A stretch of DNA of 64,000 nucleotides. Source: Phytophthora quininea. Lineage: Eukaryota > Oomycota > Peronosporomycetes > Peronosporales > Peronosporaceae. Position numbers and translations under genes: made by a program. Shown one piece after another: positions 63,360 through 64,000 of the stretch; positions within the stretch are counted from its first letter, which is position 1, and each line of letters opens with the position of its first letter. The notes below the pieces were generated by a model. That model did no database searches. It had not been told where the DNA came from and worked only from the letters and a program-made list of their open reading frames with translations. The DNA is taken from the NCBI GenBank assembly GCA_011947345.1, contig JAAVTG010000711.1, positions 62,001-126,000 on the forward strand. Direction: 5' to 3'.

Positions 63360-64000
63360 TTACTGCACTGTCAGATTTCCGTCGGGCGAGATTTTGGCGC
63401 TCTCGAACATGCGTGCTACCTTTTCAAGGTTACCCACAAGCTTCAGCATGGGTGTTACCAGATCCGACCCGAAGTCGTCAGCGTCGTCACGCGACCGGGT
63501 TTTCATCCCAGCCAAACTGCACCAACCCACGCATTTATTTTCAACGCGTTGATTGTGAAGTGTAAAGTCCACTCGGTTTTGTTCTTGTCGTTGTTGTTCC
63601 CTTTCAGATGTGGATACGCCAGTCAAATCGTCGAGTCGGTGATCGTGAAACTGGTCGAAACGGTGGGAACGACAGAATCGCGCACACCCTTTTCAAGACA
63701 CTTCAGATCTAATCGAATATCGGGGTGGTAGAATGTAAACAGTCTCCAATTCTCCAGCAGCGAGTCAACACCAAATGAACCTCCGTGCATGACGTCGAAG
63801 GTCATGACTGACCGAAATAAGTCTGCTGAGAGTGTAGAGAACTCTATGTATCCGTGATAAAATAGACGGAAGTACTCGACAGCGACGCGAGCTGAACCCG
63901 ATCCGCCTCGCGCTTCTGGGCGGTTCTCGCAGTTGTTGAACTTCTTCTTCAATCGCCAATTCAAATTGGCGCTGCTTGTTTCGGTACCGAGCCTGATTCG
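63360..64000 (-). pseudogene. Oomycete bZIP transcription factor, 5' end outside the window, broken
   Basis: At the right edge the minus strand reads NQARYRNKQRQFELAIEEEVQQLRE, a bZIP basic region and zipper start. After a frameshift near 63915 it continues into the C-terminal domain common in Phytophthora bZIPs: VAVEYFRLFYHGYIEFS, MTFDVMHGGSFGVDSLLENWRLFTF, FTITDSTI, a TGA at 63623 (probably from CGA, since YPHLKG follows in frame), and after another shift DLVTPMLKLVGNLEKVARMFESAKISPDGNL with a stop at 63360. Such proteins would bind DNA in the nucleus. This copy seems dead. Confidence 0.7.

Noticed and set aside
1..64000. tRNA or rRNA genes
   Set aside because: None was recognised by eye on either strand; a covariance-model search would be needed to exclude them.

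Overview
The window looks like nuclear DNA of an oomycete, most likely Phytophthora or a close relative in the Peronosporales. The signs are an elicitin-like secreted protein, a full-size PDR-type ABC transporter, a bZIP protein with the C-terminal domain of oomycete bZIPs, ankyrin repeats of the NGHLEVVKWLHENR type, short GT-AG introns (58-97 bp), oomycete Inr-like motifs (YCAYTYY) near starts, and a dense mixture of Ngaro/DIRS-like, Gypsy, Copia, LINE, Helitron, hAT and other DNA transposons.

Layout. 1-1.4 kb: broken pieces of a lineage-specific multigene family, called here the DPWEYS family after its best motif. 1.6-4.5 kb: a divergent pair, an elicitin-like GPI protein with a His/Asp-rich tail (minus) and a ZIP-family zinc transporter (plus). 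4.6-9.7 kb: four more DPWEYS copies (two short membrane-anchored forms, one degenerate copy, one nearly intact long copy). 9.8-10.9 kb: an orphan Copia gag. 11.6-15.7 kb: an ABCG/PDR transporter. 16.5-26.8 kb: one long DPWEYS gene split by a tyrosine-recombinase retroelement with split direct repeats, which itself carries a complete hAT element. 27-28.8 kb: a broken ankyrin-repeat gene, with a near-identical inverted copy at 61-62.9 kb. 28.9-34.4 kb: ordinary host genes (PITH-domain protein, SPATA17 ortholog, LRRC46-like protein, HAD-like protein). 34.7-37.6 kb: a DDE-type transposase gene. 37.9-60.5 kb: a single ~2.3 kb DPWEYS gene spread over ~22.5 kb by a Helitron, a LINE (carrying a young Gypsy element) and a Copia element. 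60.6-64 kb: ankyrin copy 2, another DPWEYS fragment and a broken bZIP gene entering from the right edge.

How the genes fit together. The elicitin-like/ZIP pair has the layout of a zinc-scavenging module (secreted metal binder plus importer). SPATA17 and the LRRC46-like gene are divergent and both belong to motile-cilium families, consistent with use in zoospores. Most of the remaining DNA is DPWEYS copies and the mobile elements that landed in them. Six element boundaries could be fixed to the base from terminal repeats, target duplications or termini.

Caution on pseudogene calls. Many frameshifts, including ones in well-conserved genes and in a Gypsy element with identical LTRs, sit in runs of 4-5 identical bases and are repaired by a change in run length, nearly always one added base. 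I found no G or C run of six or more by eye. Part of the apparent decay may therefore be homopolymer error in the assembly.
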